Assembly (NCBI GenBank): GCA_030374805.1
Contig: JARGSG010000200.1
Span: 248,001 to 312,000, forward strand
Reading direction: 5' to 3'
Source: Gracilaria gracilis
Lineage: Eukaryota > Rhodophyta > Florideophyceae > Gracilariales > Gracilariaceae
DNA: 64,000 bases
Below are positions 52,167-62,419 of the stretch, one piece after another. The notes beneath the pieces were generated by a model. That model was given only the letters and a program-made list of their open reading frames with translations. It did not search any database and was not told the DNA's origin. Positions within the stretch are counted from its first letter, which is position 1. Every line of letters starts with the position of its first letter. A program made the translations under genes and the position numbers.

Positions 52167-54278
52167 TTAGTTTTTCGGAACCGGAACCGCCTGATGCGGT
52201 CGATTTTCCTCCGCGGGACCTACCTGATTCCCGTATACCAGTTCGCGACGCTGAGCCTGAAGGTTAGTCTGCGCGAAGGCAGGGTTACCATGCATGGTTC
52301 CAGCAGCTCCCTGGAGGGCCAACGAATGCTTAGCGCCTTCATAGGATGTTCTGGGGACCCGTGCATGTTCCTCGGGCGTCAGAGACTTGAACTGAGTGAC
52401 GATTTTCAACCTATCCCGTGCCGGGACCGTGCACTGCGGTGAAATATGACCAAAGTCATAACATTCGTAGCAGATCACTGCGATTGAACCATCGGTGGGA
52501 CGTGCTATAACACGACCCTGCTGGGTGCTATCCCTCCATCCTGGGCGAGTTGTCCTCATCATGCAACCTCCATAGGGTATCGATGCTGCCGGAACTCGGC
52601 GGTCCTGACCATACAGGGCCGGATCGCACTCCGTAGACGGAACCGTGGTTGACGGCAATTCCGAGGTGGCAATTGAAGTGCCAACAGAACTCGGATTACT
52701 ACCTATGAGGTGCACATTATCCATGTCCATACTGGCTTCATTCCCATATGAAAGGGCCAGAGAAGAGTCAGAATTGTTGGCAAACAGTACCTTACGAGGC
52801 TTCGACTTGGAGGGACGCCGAGCTCGGAGCGTATCCCCTTCAGTCTGGGCGTACTGTACCAATTCCAAATAGGTTATCTTCCGATTCTCCTCCCGATAAC
52901 GGGCTACAAGTGCCCGAATCGCGGGATTTAACCCATCGACAAACATCGCACATCTCTCCTGTGAAGGATGAACATTACCACAGCGGTGGAAAGCCTTATT
53001 CAGGCGCGTTGAATAAGCCGTTTCCGTTTCTTCCGGACGTTGCTTCAGTTCCCTCAGGGCCGACGTAGCCTGCTGAAGGGCATGACCAGTAGCGTATGAC
53101 CTTAAGAGGTAATGAACCGCTTCGGGCCAACAAGTAACGCCGCCTTCCGAGGCTCTTGAAGATCCAAGGATGGAATTAAACTGGTCTTCAGCCTGACCTT
53201 TCAGGTAATAGGGGAGGGCAACGTACGCCTGTCCCTCCGTCATTCCGAGAATATCGGCTTCATGAACGAACCTAGAGAAAAAATCCAGCACCCGGATGGG
53301 GTCTTCTCCTGTAAACTCGCGATTCTTGAGTGTCACGCTGAGCTTACGGATGTGCGCCCTCACCTTTTCGGTACTTTTAGAGGTTCTCTTCCCTTCGGAC
53401 TTTTGTAACCGATAGTAACGGTACGATAACAACTTCCGATAAAGCGGATTCGTAGGCTTCAACTCCTTAAGACCAGGACACTTAGTTCCCTTCTCCCGGG
53501 TACGAATTGCACCTTGAGAGGTTACCGTGGCCCTTGAACGGGACGATTGAGAATGTCGACGACGTCGTTGACGACTACCTTCCGAGGCAGCGGACGATGA
53601 CGACGATGACGAGCTGTCCGAGCTGTCAGAGTCAGAGTCAGAGTCAGACGAATCCACGTGGTGGCGAAACTCTTTTGAGGACTTGCGATGGCTCTTCTTG
53701 TCAGAGTGATGAACGAAATCTTTCGGAACAGACTTCTCCCGTAGGGGGGCTTCTGCTTCTTCATCCATCCTAATAATGGCTTCGAGGGTACCCAGACGGG
53801 CTTGAATTCGATCCGTTGTGGCACGGAACTCTTCCACTGTCCGATGATAGCCATCCACGAAACCCTGTGGGGAACCAAAGCACTCCATAATTGAGTTCAT
53901 TTCCTGTCTCAGGAGCTGAATTTCTCCCGACACATCTCTCATTTGAACGTCTTTCACTTCTTCGCGAAGCGATTCGACCTCCTTTTTGAGTGCAGCTTGA
54001 GAGCTAGCTCTCACCGCGCTCTGGGCCTCAAGCAGGCGAACTTGAGTATCCAATTCGGATAATACTGCGTCACTTGCCGCAGCAGCGGATAAGGGTCCTT
54101 CCAGAGGAACGGAAGCGGGCCCGGCCACTGGGGCATCAGAAGTCTTCGACGGTTGTTTCCGGCTCCCGGAGTTCTTCTCTTTCACCGGTAGCGGTTCGGG
54201 AACTGACCGCTCTTGCGGGGGTAAACCAGAACCGACCGATCGGGCCTTGGACGGACTTGGCCGTTTTCCGGATCCCAT
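52167..54278 (-). CDS. Element B Gag
   Basis: 703 residues, open. N-terminal basic/Pro-rich part, a coiled-coil-like stretch (about 75-170: EVESLREEVKDVQM, QLLRQEMNSIMECF), then a striking Ser/Asp run (about 215-240) followed by an Arg/Ser tract (RQRRRRHSQSSRSR). The capsid-like domain spans about 315-500 (FTGEDPIRVLDFFSRFVHEA, ALPYYLKGQAEDQF, TRLNKAFHRCGNVHP). A CCHC zinc knuckle, CYECYDFGHISPQC, lies at about 615-628. This is the usual order for Gypsy Gag; the Ser/Asp/Arg insert also occurs in element 2 Gag and is a lineage trait. Confidence 0.95.
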   Translation of the reverse strand: MGSGKRPSPSKARSVGSGLPPQERSVPEPLPVKEKNSGSRKQPSKTSDAPVAGPASVPLEGPLSAAAASDAVLSELDTQVRLLEAQSAVRASSQAALKKEVESLREEVKDVQMRDVSGEIQLLRQEMNSIMECFGSPQGFVDGYHRTVEEFRATTDRIQARLGTLEAIIRMDEEAEAPLREKSVPKDFVHHSDKKSHRKSSKEFRHHVDSSDSDSDSDSSDSSSSSSSSAASEGSRQRRRRHSQSSRSRATVTSQGAIRTREKGTKCPGLKELKPTNPLYRKLLSYRYYRLQKSEGKRTSKSTEKVRAHIRKLSVTLKNREFTGEDPIRVLDFFSRFVHEADILGMTEGQAYVALPYYLKGQAEDQFNSILGSSRASEGGVTCWPEAVHYLLRSYATGHALQQATSALRELKQRPEETETAYSTRLNKAFHRCGNVHPSQERCAMFVDGLNPAIRALVARYREENRKITYLELVQYAQTEGDTLRARRPSKSKPRKVLFANNSDSSLALSYGNEASMDMDNVHLIGSNPSSVGTSIATSELPSTTVPSTECDPALYGQDRRVPAASIPYGGCMMRTTRPGWRDSTQQGRVIARPTDGSIAVICYECYDFGHISPQCTVPARDRLKIVTQFKSLTPEEHARVPRTSYEGAKHSLALQGAAGTMHGNPAFAQTNLQAQRRELVYGNQVGPAEENRPHQAVPVPKN
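52170..52176 (-). promoter_or_regulatory. Candidate gag-pol frameshift or restart site in element B
   Basis: The minus strand reads G-AAA-AAC immediately before the gag stop TAA, close to the retroviral -1 slippery pattern (X-XXY-YYZ), and the pol ATG follows after TAA-AT in exactly the -1 frame. Either -1 frameshifting or stop-restart could give Pol; both are known in LTR elements. Confidence 0.45.
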
Positions 54279-54393
54279 TTCAGTGACAGAAACAAACCCA
54301 AGCGGGGAAACAACTTCAAGCTTCTAGTTTCGAACTCTTATGAGTACTACTTCAATTAAACTTCCTTTTTAGGCTCTAGTCCACTAGACTCTT

Positions 54394-54409
54394 CTAAGTC
54401 GGGAGACCA
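54394..54409 (-). promoter_or_regulatory. Element B primer-binding site
   Basis: The minus strand after the 5' LTR reads TTC then TGGTCTCCCGACTTAG; TGG fits a tRNA CCA end. Shares TGGTCTCCC with elements 2 and C. Confidence 0.7.
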
Positions 54410-54412
54410 GAA

Positions 54413-55409
54413 TGTAGAGCAAACCCCAAAGAGGGTACGTGTCCACCAGGGTGTCCGAGTCCTGCTCCCACAAAAGGGCGAACTCAGAAGTAGAGCCCTC
54501 TGCCCGTGCGCGTGCCGCGTGGCAGCCGGGTGTAAACCGGAGACGGTACTGGAATAACCTGCAGAGGTAAAGAAGAGGGTGGGACTAGAGAGGAATAACC
54601 GACGACGGGTCACGAGAGAACGAGTCCAGAAGTGGAGCGAAGGGTGCCGTAAGACGGTGTAGTGCTCCTACGGAGAACCACACGAGCGAAGCTACGGCCC
54701 GTGCCAACGGCGGGGACAGGGCCGATAGCGGAACGAGACACACACACACGTGTGTGCAAATATAACTCTATACAGAGGCGGAAGCGAAACCTGCACCAGG
54801 AAAACGATGAACTAAACAAAGATCCGGTACCTCGGTGAACGACAGCAAATACGACCTGATACTGGGGCAATTAGCGAAACGAGCCAGAAACTGGTAGTAA
54901 AGAACTTCCTTAGGGACCCTGAGGGGTGATTGTACCGAGACCAGTCGTGGTTACTCTCCTTAGAGGAGTCGTGAACCTACGTAGGCAGTAACAACCATGG
55001 CCCAGCCTTCGGGATGAAGACCACGTACTTCAAGAAGAAGATACGACTCAGGTGAGTTTTACTTAGTGGCTCCAGGGCGAGATCGCCCGAGCATATATAC
55101 TATCTACTGTATCTAGGGCTGCGCACTCCCACGAGGGCTCTACACGTGGACAACCCAGTGTCAGGGTGCCAAAGTATCGACCCAGCGGGTGTGACGCCAA
55201 ATATTTGGACAAATATGCCACAAAGCCCTACTGTACACCTATTTCATAGGTTCTATCCCAGATTCACCTAACAAGGTACGTTCCAATAATATTTCCAAAT
55301 CCACCCGAAACGGGGTCCATATTCATAGTCTGACACGTCAGTGCCCAATGGGTAGAGCTCCGTTATGAGAAACTTCATCGTGCCGACATCGGATTGCCAT
55401 TGCTCCACA
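54413..55409 (-). repeat. Element B 5' LTR
   Basis: 997 bp, TGTAGAGCAA...TTGCTCCACA, differing from the LTR at 43420-44416 at about six positions by eye. Followed at 55410 by ACAGG, identical to the five bases before the other LTR. Confidence 0.95.
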
Positions 55410-56539
55410 ACAGGGCCGAGATCGAGCGCCTCAATGGCCTTCAAGGGGTGAACCCGGTCATAGCTCGTGGGGCCATGTTTCTCCGCATTGGATGCGGGTG
55501 CGGTTTCCGAGTCATTCCGTAATTTCTCCGTTGAAACGGCAGTATCCTCTCCCTCCTTACACGGAACGTCGGGGTGTCCTGAATCGATTCCCTCCTTAGA
55601 GGATACCAATCCGAGCACATCGGCGGTCGTCATCCGGGTTGGGAGCATCGCGAGTGGGTGCGGTGTGTGCTATCCAATGACTTGGTTCTTTACCAGGTAC
55701 TGGGGGCTGTTGCCAAGGTTGGCCACAAGTATCCGAAATGGAGTATCCAGTGTCACGCGCACAACCCCATTCGCAACAGCGAGTTGATACTTCTCGTGCA
55801 ACGAGGGTAAGGGTTGAATAAATCGAAGACCGTGGTCACGGGAATTGACCTGCACCATTACTTGGGATTCTGGCGGGATAAAAACAAACGCGGCAACGCG
55901 GAGTTTGATGGAGTCGTGAGTCGCGGGTGGTGGTTCTTGAGCAGCAGGCAGCGGAACTTGCTTCCTCGAAGCAAGCTTCAGGGGACGGCGAACAATCGAA
56001 ACCGAGGAACCCTCCTCGAGTTCCACACGCCTGAGGCGGGGCCTGATTGCATCGACGAACCTGTCGCAGTAATCACACCCCAAAATAACTGGGGCAGGCA
56101 ATGACCGACATACCACAAAGTCGAGCTTGACCACGGAGGTCCCCAAACTCACGACTAAGTCGATTGTCCCCACCGTCGTTAACGGGTTGTTGTTCGCGTC
56201 AGCGACCTCGGGTGTCGCTTTTCGTTGAATACACGTCCGCACAAGCGGTGGCAGGAGGGACTCCACGATGAAGTTCGGACCTGCACCGGTATCCAATACC
56301 ACGAGAGTGCGCACTATAAACTTGGTATTGAGGCCAAGGTCGGCGTAAACTTCATAGTTACGCTTGGCCATCACGAGGACTCTATCCGGGAACCGGTTTT
56401 TCTTTACCCGTACCCACGGTGGACGGAGAACACCCAAGTGTTCCAAGTCCACATCTGCGGTGTCTTTCCTCGAAAGGATCTTCAGCGGGGAGCGAGGCGG
56501 CGACGCCTCGGAACTCGACAGCCTCTGCTCTGAGGACAT
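55410..56539 (-). pseudogene. Element C pol, proximal part (protease region)
   Basis: The start of element C pol: LVVLDTGAGPNFIVES is the retropepsin active site and PVILGCDYCDRFVDAI the second block, with strong similarity to element B pol from its first residues on. It ends where element B was inserted. Broken as part of element C. Confidence 0.85.
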
Positions 56540-58750
56540 CTTTCCCGAACTGGAGACTCCCTCGTTTAGTTTCTCTGGGCTTCCGCCTGTGGCGGCTGCT
56601 CAGGTTCCTCGACCACGAGTGCTTGGGCACGTCGACCTCGGGGTTCCGCAACAGCGCTGCTTGGATCGTCCACGACGCGGTGTACCGGTTTTACCGGCTA
56701 CCGAAGGAATCTGCCGTGCCGGAGCACGCTGATATCTCAGCTCTGTCGGCATGACGTTGGCGAAATCCGTTTTGGCACGGAGATACGACTTCATCGGGAC
56801 GGAACGCTTATCCTCTGGAGTGAGGGCCTCAGAGGTCACCGTCACCTTGGCCACATCACTAAGGGAGAGAAGGCACTGAGGTGACGTGTGGCCATAGGTG
56901 TAGCAGAGATGCATATCAATGCTCGCCTACCCTGAAGAGTGGGTGCATTCCGGTTATCCGTGAAGCGCCCCACCTGGCGGTATCCTGCCATCCTGGCCGC
57001 TGAAAGCGGATTCCTCTGTTCGAGGACGGGATTTGGGGCCTGCGAACTTGGAGGGCATCGGCATTAAGCACGGTGCCTTCCAGAGCGGTCTCAAAGAAGG
57101 CCTCCGTCGTCGACGGGAGGTCCGTTATCGGAATGGCGTCGGTATCGCCATAGGCAAGATGGACGTTATTGTACTCTTTCGGAGGTGCTTTATCCGCGAC
57201 GAGCGAGAGAGATGGGGTTTGGCCTCCATCAACATCGCCTTGGCGGACTTAGACCGAGTACTCGGGGTCCTGGCACGGAGGGAGTCACCTTGGACTCGCG
57301 CGTACTGGATGAACTCCAAATAAGTGATCTTCCTCCTATCCTCGCGATACCGGGTGACCAACGTCCAGATAGCCAGGTCGAGTCCATTGAGAAACATTTT
57401 ACAACGCTCAGAAGCGGGATAAATATTACCACATCGGTGGAAAGCCTTGTCCAGGGGTACCGAATAATCGGTTTCCGTCTCGCCCGAGCGTTGACGTGTA
57501 TCTCACAGAGCGAGTATCGGCGACTAAATAGCACCATTCGTGGCGTACGACCGTAGCAGGTACTGCATTGCTTCGGGCCAGGAAGTAACCTCTCCTTCGG
57601 AGGCACGCGAAGAGCCTCTTACAGTGTGAAACTGGTCCTCGGCCACACCACGTAAGAAATACGGTAAGGCAATGTAGGCCTGTCCTTCATTCATTCCGAA
57701 GATATCGGCTTCCGCGACGAAGCGGGGAAGAAAATCTAAAACCAGTATTGGGTCATCTTCAGTAAGCAGTTGGTTCCGAAGTGAGATCTGCATCTGCTTG
57801 ATGCAGTCCTTCACCTTTCCTATACCACGGGGTGTTCGATCCAAAGAAGAGTCCTCCAAACGGTAGTACCGCTATGATAGCAGTTTCTCATGCAGAGGGT
57901 CCGTGGGCATCAGCAGTTTGAAGCCGGAGTGCTTCTGTCCCTTGGTACAAGCAGGAACCGCACCATGCGTGACCTCAGACCGCTTTGAGCGTAACGCTCG
58001 TTTTTCAAGGTCATCGTCAGACGATGATTCTGACGAGTCAGCACTGTCCAAGTTGTTCGGGCCCGAAACCGACGAAGTCGACGAGTCAAAATCCTGTTTA
58101 TCCTAGTGAGCCCTCCGCCCATGGCGGTTCTTTTCGCGCTAAGAGTTCTTGGCCCTGTGCGACAAAGCGACTGGCTCCGCCGGCGTAGTAGCATCCATGA
58201 TAATGGTTTGCTCTAACGTCTCCAGACGGGCTCTCACACGATCGAGTTCGGATTCCTTCAACGAAGGCAGCGTTTCCACCAAAGCATTCCAGCATGGTGT
58301 TGACATCACCCCGTAACGTACGGAGATCCTCAGCAACGTTCTTTGCAGGGGACTCACCCGCCTGTTGGGGTAGAGAACTGACCACCATTACAAGGGAGTT
58401 GTGGGCAGCACGCAACTTGTGCATTTGGTCTTCCAGAATGGGACTCTGGAAGGTTTTGTCCTTCTCCCGAGGGAACTGAACCACCGCAACAGCGGGCGTA
58501 GCCGTAGCAGTAGGGGCTGCCCACGGCCGGGGCCGCGCCAACACCTTCAGTAGATGCGAGCAACGCGGAAAATGGAAGTTTCTGGTGCGCCGGTGGTTGG
58601 CCTGACGTCTTAGACGGGTCATTCACACCATGTGTGGCGCCAGCACTTCTGAGAACACGCGAAATGAAGCGATCATTCCCAGCGGCACCACCACTGTGGG
58701 AACGACTGCGAGTAACCGCAGCTTCCGCCTCAGACGGCTTCCGAGACATT
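56540..58750 (-). pseudogene. Element C gag
   Basis: Gag of element C on the minus strand. Recognisable pieces are a Ser/Arg-rich N-terminal part, the ILVLDFLPRFVAEADIFGM and IALPYFLRGVAEDQFH capsid blocks and a LCYTYGHTSPQC knuckle-like patch. Similar in order to element B Gag. Broken in several places. Confidence 0.8.
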
Positions 58751-58848
58751 GTTCCCCCACCAACCGTTCAACGGGAAGTTCCGGAAGTGGAAACGAAACC
58801 TCAAAGAGGAAAAAACCATACGAATACGTGGTATGTCAAAGATCCGAT

Positions 58849-58864
58849 TCAAGTGGGGAGACCA
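58849..58864 (-). promoter_or_regulatory. Element C primer-binding site
   Basis: The minus strand after the 5' LTR reads AAG then TGGTCTCCCCACTTGA. Same TGGTCTCCC core as elements 2 and B. Confidence 0.65.
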
Positions 58865-58867
58865 CTT

Positions 58868-59636
58868 TGTAGTGCAATGTCCGTGAGGGAAAAGCAGCCA
58901 CGAAGAAGTTCGGGGTCTTTCTCCTTGTAGGGTAGCCTGCGAACAGAGCACTCTCTGAAAAGGCACGACGAAGTCGGGTGTAAGACCGGGGCCAGACAGT
59001 CACGACGAGGCGTAGAGAGCGGAGCAAAGGATCGGTAGACAACCACGTGTGTGGGTAACTGTATCCTCCCGAGAGGCACGAGTCCACAAAAGTGGGAAAA
59101 TGGAAAAGGGGATCCGCAAGAGCGGGGAATGGAGAGAGGAAGAAAGGGAAAAGAAGCAAAAGCAACTGTATACACCGGGGTTATCCCTGTACGGGTCGAA
59201 CGCGACAAACAGCGGTAAAGCACTCCCACAGTTGGGTTCTTTAGAGTACGCAGGGGGATAGACATCCCGTACGCTACGGAGACTCTCTCCTTGAAGGACC
59301 CAAAGACCGCCGAAGGCGAAGAAGTCTAGAGTCGACCCCGGTTTGGGAACTTTAGTGTGCACGGTGGCGGGGTCGCCCCCGAGCTAAGTAGCGAGCTCGT
59401 GCCAACACTAATTAAATAAACTAACTAAATTAGGCCCACATCCAGAGGTAATTGCCCACGCGCCGTGGCGCCTGCTCCACTTGTATGTAGCCAACCTCCT
59501 GACTCACCCGTCATTCACGTGTCCTACCCACCACAGTGGTTGTTACTAGTCATATTCTTCTATTAGGAGCGATCAATCGACTCGTCGGAATATGACTAAG
59601 TCATTCACCACCTCATCCTGAGGGCTTTGCACCACA
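58868..59636 (-). repeat. Element C 5' LTR
   Basis: 769 bp, TGTAGTGC...CACCACA, equal in length to the LTR at 36225-36993 and about 94% identical by eye. Followed by AGCAG, the exact target duplication. Confidence 0.93.
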
Positions 59637-60053
59637 AGCAGGGGCCATTTTCCAAGTTTGAAAGCGAGAGAAGCTTTCTCTGTTTATCACGTACACTGAA
59701 ATATCCATCCATTGCTTTTTCCCGAGCTTGGACCTGTCATTATTGTGAATTGCAGCGGACACTATTGCAGCGGACACTATTGCACTTCCAGGTACAGTAG
59801 TCGCGGCGCTAATAATCCGGCTTGGCATTGCAACTGTGCCAGCAATTGTTGCACGGTCGGTGTGGTCTCCTACCCGAAGATGCACGGTAGCATTGATGAC
59901 CGAAACGAATCCACTTTCGAGGGTTCGTAGGCCATTTCTCGGAAGTTTCCAAGTGCTCTGGTATCTTCGTATCAGAAACTGCAGCGTTTTCACTGTGAAT
60001 GAACGATGACATGAACAGAGGGAACACGAAAAAAAAACTTTGAAGAGGGACAT
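59613..60053 (-). CDS. Uncertain 146-residue frame
   Basis: A minus-strand frame from ATG at 60053 (MSLFKVFFSCSLCSCHRSFT) with a hydrophobic, Cys-containing start that could be a signal peptide. It runs past the element C target site into its LTR, so the true end of any gene was altered by that insertion. It contains a 15-bp tandem duplication (GCAGCGGACACTATT twice, on the plus strand near 59753). A second frame over the same DNA is Cys-rich, so the correct frame is not settled. Confidence 0.3.
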   Translation of the reverse strand: MSLFKVFFSCSLCSCHRSFTVKTLQFLIRRYQSTWKLPRNGLRTLESGFVSVINATVHLRVGDHTDRATIAGTVAMPSRIISAATTVPGSAIVSAAIVSAAIHNNDRSKLGKKQWMDISVYVINRESFSRFQTWKMAPACGAKPSG

Positions 60054-60635
60054 TTTGAATGGAAGAAAAGTTGTTTTGAGAGGAAATGTCAGAATAAGAG
60101 GATCGTCAATGGGAAAGTGTGACTCTTGCTAGAGCTCAAGTGTTCTTGAAATCTTTGCCTTGGGGGTGCACCGCTGAGTGTAAATGCTCATAGCTGCCCT
60201 TTTCTACCCTTTCTACACAGGTCTATTTGGAAAGTATTATTGTCAGCAGCTCGCGGTAAGGACTGAGGTTTGTGGACCGCCTGACTGACAGAAATTAGTG
60301 TTCTACAGTATTACTCACTTATTGGCCAAAATAATAGCAGTTTGCCAAATTGTAAGCATTCTTGTGGATGACTCACACACTTCTGTTTTAATTAACTTTT
60401 ACAATAGCACGACAAAACCCGAGATTAGTCTTCATTTTCGGAAGCGTCTTGTCATAGAGCAATTTGTTGGTATTCGCGGAAAATCCGATAAGTCATGACG
60501 GGGTTCTACTGTTATCTGTGACCAAAATTTGGTGAATAAGGTACGCGGGTCATAGATTTAAGTATGGGGGCAGGAAACATAACTGAGGGATCGGAGTTTT
60601 AGGGGGGCAAGGTAAGGGGGGTACGGTTGCAGTAT
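60054..60635. other. Intergenic region
   Basis: Nothing identifiable beyond short frames. GGGG-containing tracts appear from 60565 onward. Confidence 0.55.
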
Positions 60636-60760
60636 CCCGGGCGCAAGTAACGCTTACATGCGCCCAGTTCGTCTATTAGCTAGGTACGCCCGGGCACACA
60701 TAGACGCTACATGCGCCCGGGCGTAGGTAGCGCATAAGTGTTGGTCCGTCTAGGTTTGTG
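60636..60760. repeat. GCGCCCGGG-type degenerate repeat
   Basis: Blocks CCCGGGCGCAAGTAACGC, TACATGCGCCC, CCCGGGCACACATAGACGC and GCGCCCGGGCGTAGGTAGCGC alternate and are partly inverted to each other. TGTTGGTCCGTCTAGGTTT at 60739 equals one end of repeat family B. Confidence 0.7.
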
Positions 60761-60761
60761 C

Positions 60762-60985
60762 ACTGGCTCAGCGTTTTACTCCACTGCCAGACGTTTTGCG
60801 CGGACTGCAGCGTCTTTCCGGATGCTTGCCGTTCTGCACTGACTCAGCGTCTTACCCAACTGCTATCCGTTTTGCGCTGGCTACGGCGTCTTTGTGCCTT
60901 CAAGCCGTTTTGCGCTGACTCAGCGACTTTATGGCTACTAGCCATTATGCGATGACTCAGTGACGTTCCCGGCTGCGAAGAAGTT
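60762..60985 (+). repeat. Degenerate minisatellite of 35-43 bp units
   Basis: About six units, each with (C/T)TGACTCAGCG-like and CCGTTTTGCGC-like blocks, e.g. near 60762, 60804, 60838, 60881 and 60914. Identity between units is modest, so the array is old. Confidence 0.7.
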
Positions 60986-61222
60986 ATGCGAAAGTAGAAA
61001 CTGCTCTTTCATCCAATTTGGTATCTTCGAGTTCAATCTCTGCAGCGTGGGCAAAGTACAGTTTCCAATCCAGTTGCTTGAGAGATCAGCGTGGGCAAAC
61101 TGGTTCTTCCAATCGGACGGATACTGCTCTAGGCTCGTCGATATGGTGATAATTTCCCGTTTCAGACCCTTGTAGTCTGTTCCTGATGCGGGATTATCGC
61201 TCAAATTGGCGAATGATGCCAT
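60938..61222 (-). CDS. Uncertain 94-residue frame
   Basis: ATG at 61222. The text (LKREIITISTSLEQYPSDW, LSSNWIGNCTLPTLQRL, KIPNWMKEQFLLSHNFF) reads like real protein, without a recognisable domain. Its 3' end overlaps the minisatellite. It may be an exon or the end of a gene with 61416-61766 upstream. Confidence 0.35.
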   Translation of the reverse strand: MASFANLSDNPASGTDYKGLKREIITISTSLEQYPSDWKNQFAHADLSSNWIGNCTLPTLQRLNSKIPNWMKEQFLLSHNFFAAGNVTESSHNG

Positions 61223-61415
61223 TTGGAAGAGAATTGTAAGCCATTAAGGCATCCCATTACAGATGCTCGTCCATCACCCAATAATACGACATTGCAGTCG
61301 TGGGCGGTGCGAATAGGGGGTGCCTTTCATCAGTTAGTCACAACTACCTCGCGTGGTTCATTCAACGTTGAAAAGTGAGAAATTGCTCGGTACTACCAGC
61401 CGCTGGTGGTGTAGT

Positions 61416-61766
61416 TCATTGGGTTCCGTAGCCTTTTGCTGCTGCATGCAGCTCATAATGTTTTGACCAAGAATCTCTCATAGCTCTCCCTGCTGCAGTG
61501 TTCTTCGACGCTAGGCCGTCCGAATCCAAAAGATTGCGGAACATCGAGGCACAGCGCGACAGACGGCCTCCCGTAGATTTCACTGCTGCTAAATGCTCTT
61601 TCACACCAATCGACTTCAAAGTGCCATACATCATTTTATGAAAGTTCCTTGGCAGCCTGCCACAGATTTTTTGGCAGTGAAGCTTTGGAGCCGTGAGAAG
61701 GAGATTACGAAGCCTGACAACTGTATTTTTCCATAAACCGTCGCCTTGGCGATCATTGTCGACCAT
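61416..61766 (-). CDS. Uncertain 116-residue frame
   Basis: ATG at 61766. Basic and helical in appearance (LWKNTVVRLRNLLLTAPKL, LPRNFHKMMYGTLKSIGV, GRAMRDSWSKHYELHAAA). No recognisable family. It lies 193 bp upstream of the 60938-61222 frame on the same strand and could be part of the same gene. Confidence 0.4.
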   Translation of the reverse strand: MVDNDRQGDGLWKNTVVRLRNLLLTAPKLHCQKICGRLPRNFHKMMYGTLKSIGVKEHLAAVKSTGGRLSRCASMFRNLLDSDGLASKNTAAGRAMRDSWSKHYELHAAAKGYGTQ

Positions 61767-61885
61767 AGTCCCTGTCGTTTGGTCTTTCTGTCTTTCGTTA
61801 CAATCTAAGTCTTAGTTCTCAACAAAGAGAACGTAGCAAAACAAAAAATAGACGGTATGCTCTTTAGAAAAAGCCAAAGCGCTTT

Positions 61886-62194
61886 GTTGGTCCGCCTAGG
61901 TTCGTAGTCGATTTCGCTCGCGCTGCGGAAAAAAATGAAGGACGCGAAGGCATGAGATTGGACAGAAAGGAAGTTCCGCGGTAGATGCAGATGCCCCCAG
62001 ACCTCGTGTGGAGAGTCTGGAATTCTTTGTTAAGTAGACGTTCTCAATTTGCCACCTACGACTCGTAGGTGGCAGTGCTTCTGATTCAAACTAGAATCTC
62101 CGTGGGTTGCTTGCGTGCAGTTTGCAATTGGAAACCTTGCCTTTTGAGTTGTAACTGCTGTTCGATATCGCCTTGCCTGCAAGGTGGATCAACA
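61886..62194 (+). repeat. 309-bp repeat family B, copy 2
   Basis: TGTTGGTCCGCC at the left and GGTGGATCAACA at the right: imperfect inverted ends of about 12 bp. Inverted copy of 35288-35596, same length. Could be a solo LTR or MITE; flanking bases do not show a duplication. Confidence 0.75.
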
Positions 62195-62419
62195 ATAGTG
62201 TTGTTCGATACTGGGTATTGTTCGATAATGCGTATCGATCTTAGGCACAGAACGGAGGCCCGAAAAGGAAAAATGGAGGTCTGGAAATAGCTTGCGGGAT
62301 TGTAGTGGATGAAGGCATCCACTTCGGCACAGAAGTAGATATAGGCATCCACTTCAGCACCCATAGCTCCACCAAGGATTGCTGCACCCACGCTCGGGTG
62401 GCAATATTTCCTACCTAGC
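62195..62419. other. Spacer
   Basis: Contains a doubled GGCATCCACTTC(G/A)GCAC block (near 62307 and 62345). No gene seen. Confidence 0.5.

Larger units (their letters stand above)
43420..55409 (-). mobile_element. Element B: young, nearly intact Ty3/Gypsy element, 11,990 bp
   Basis: Inserted in element C pol. Two 997-bp LTRs differ at about six sites, and the target duplication is exact (ACAGG at 43415-43419 and 55410-55414). In minus-strand order: 5' LTR, primer-binding site, open gag (703 aa), open pol (1,504 aa), chromodomain coding, a plus-strand antisense gene (638 aa), polypurine tract and 3' LTR. By structure it looks essentially whole and recent; whether it is active is unknown. Confidence 0.95.
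36225..59636 (-). mobile_element. Element C: Ty3/Gypsy element, minus strand, split by element B
   Basis: Two direct 769-bp LTRs (36225-36993 and 58868-59636), exact 5-bp target duplication AGCAG (36220-36224 and 59637-59641), primer-binding site, gag, PR-RT-RH-INT, a chromodomain and an opposite-strand gene near the 3' LTR. Without element B it is about 11.4 kb. LTRs are about 6% apart by eye. It is broken in many places and is interrupted by the 11,990-bp element B within pol. Confidence 0.93.
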
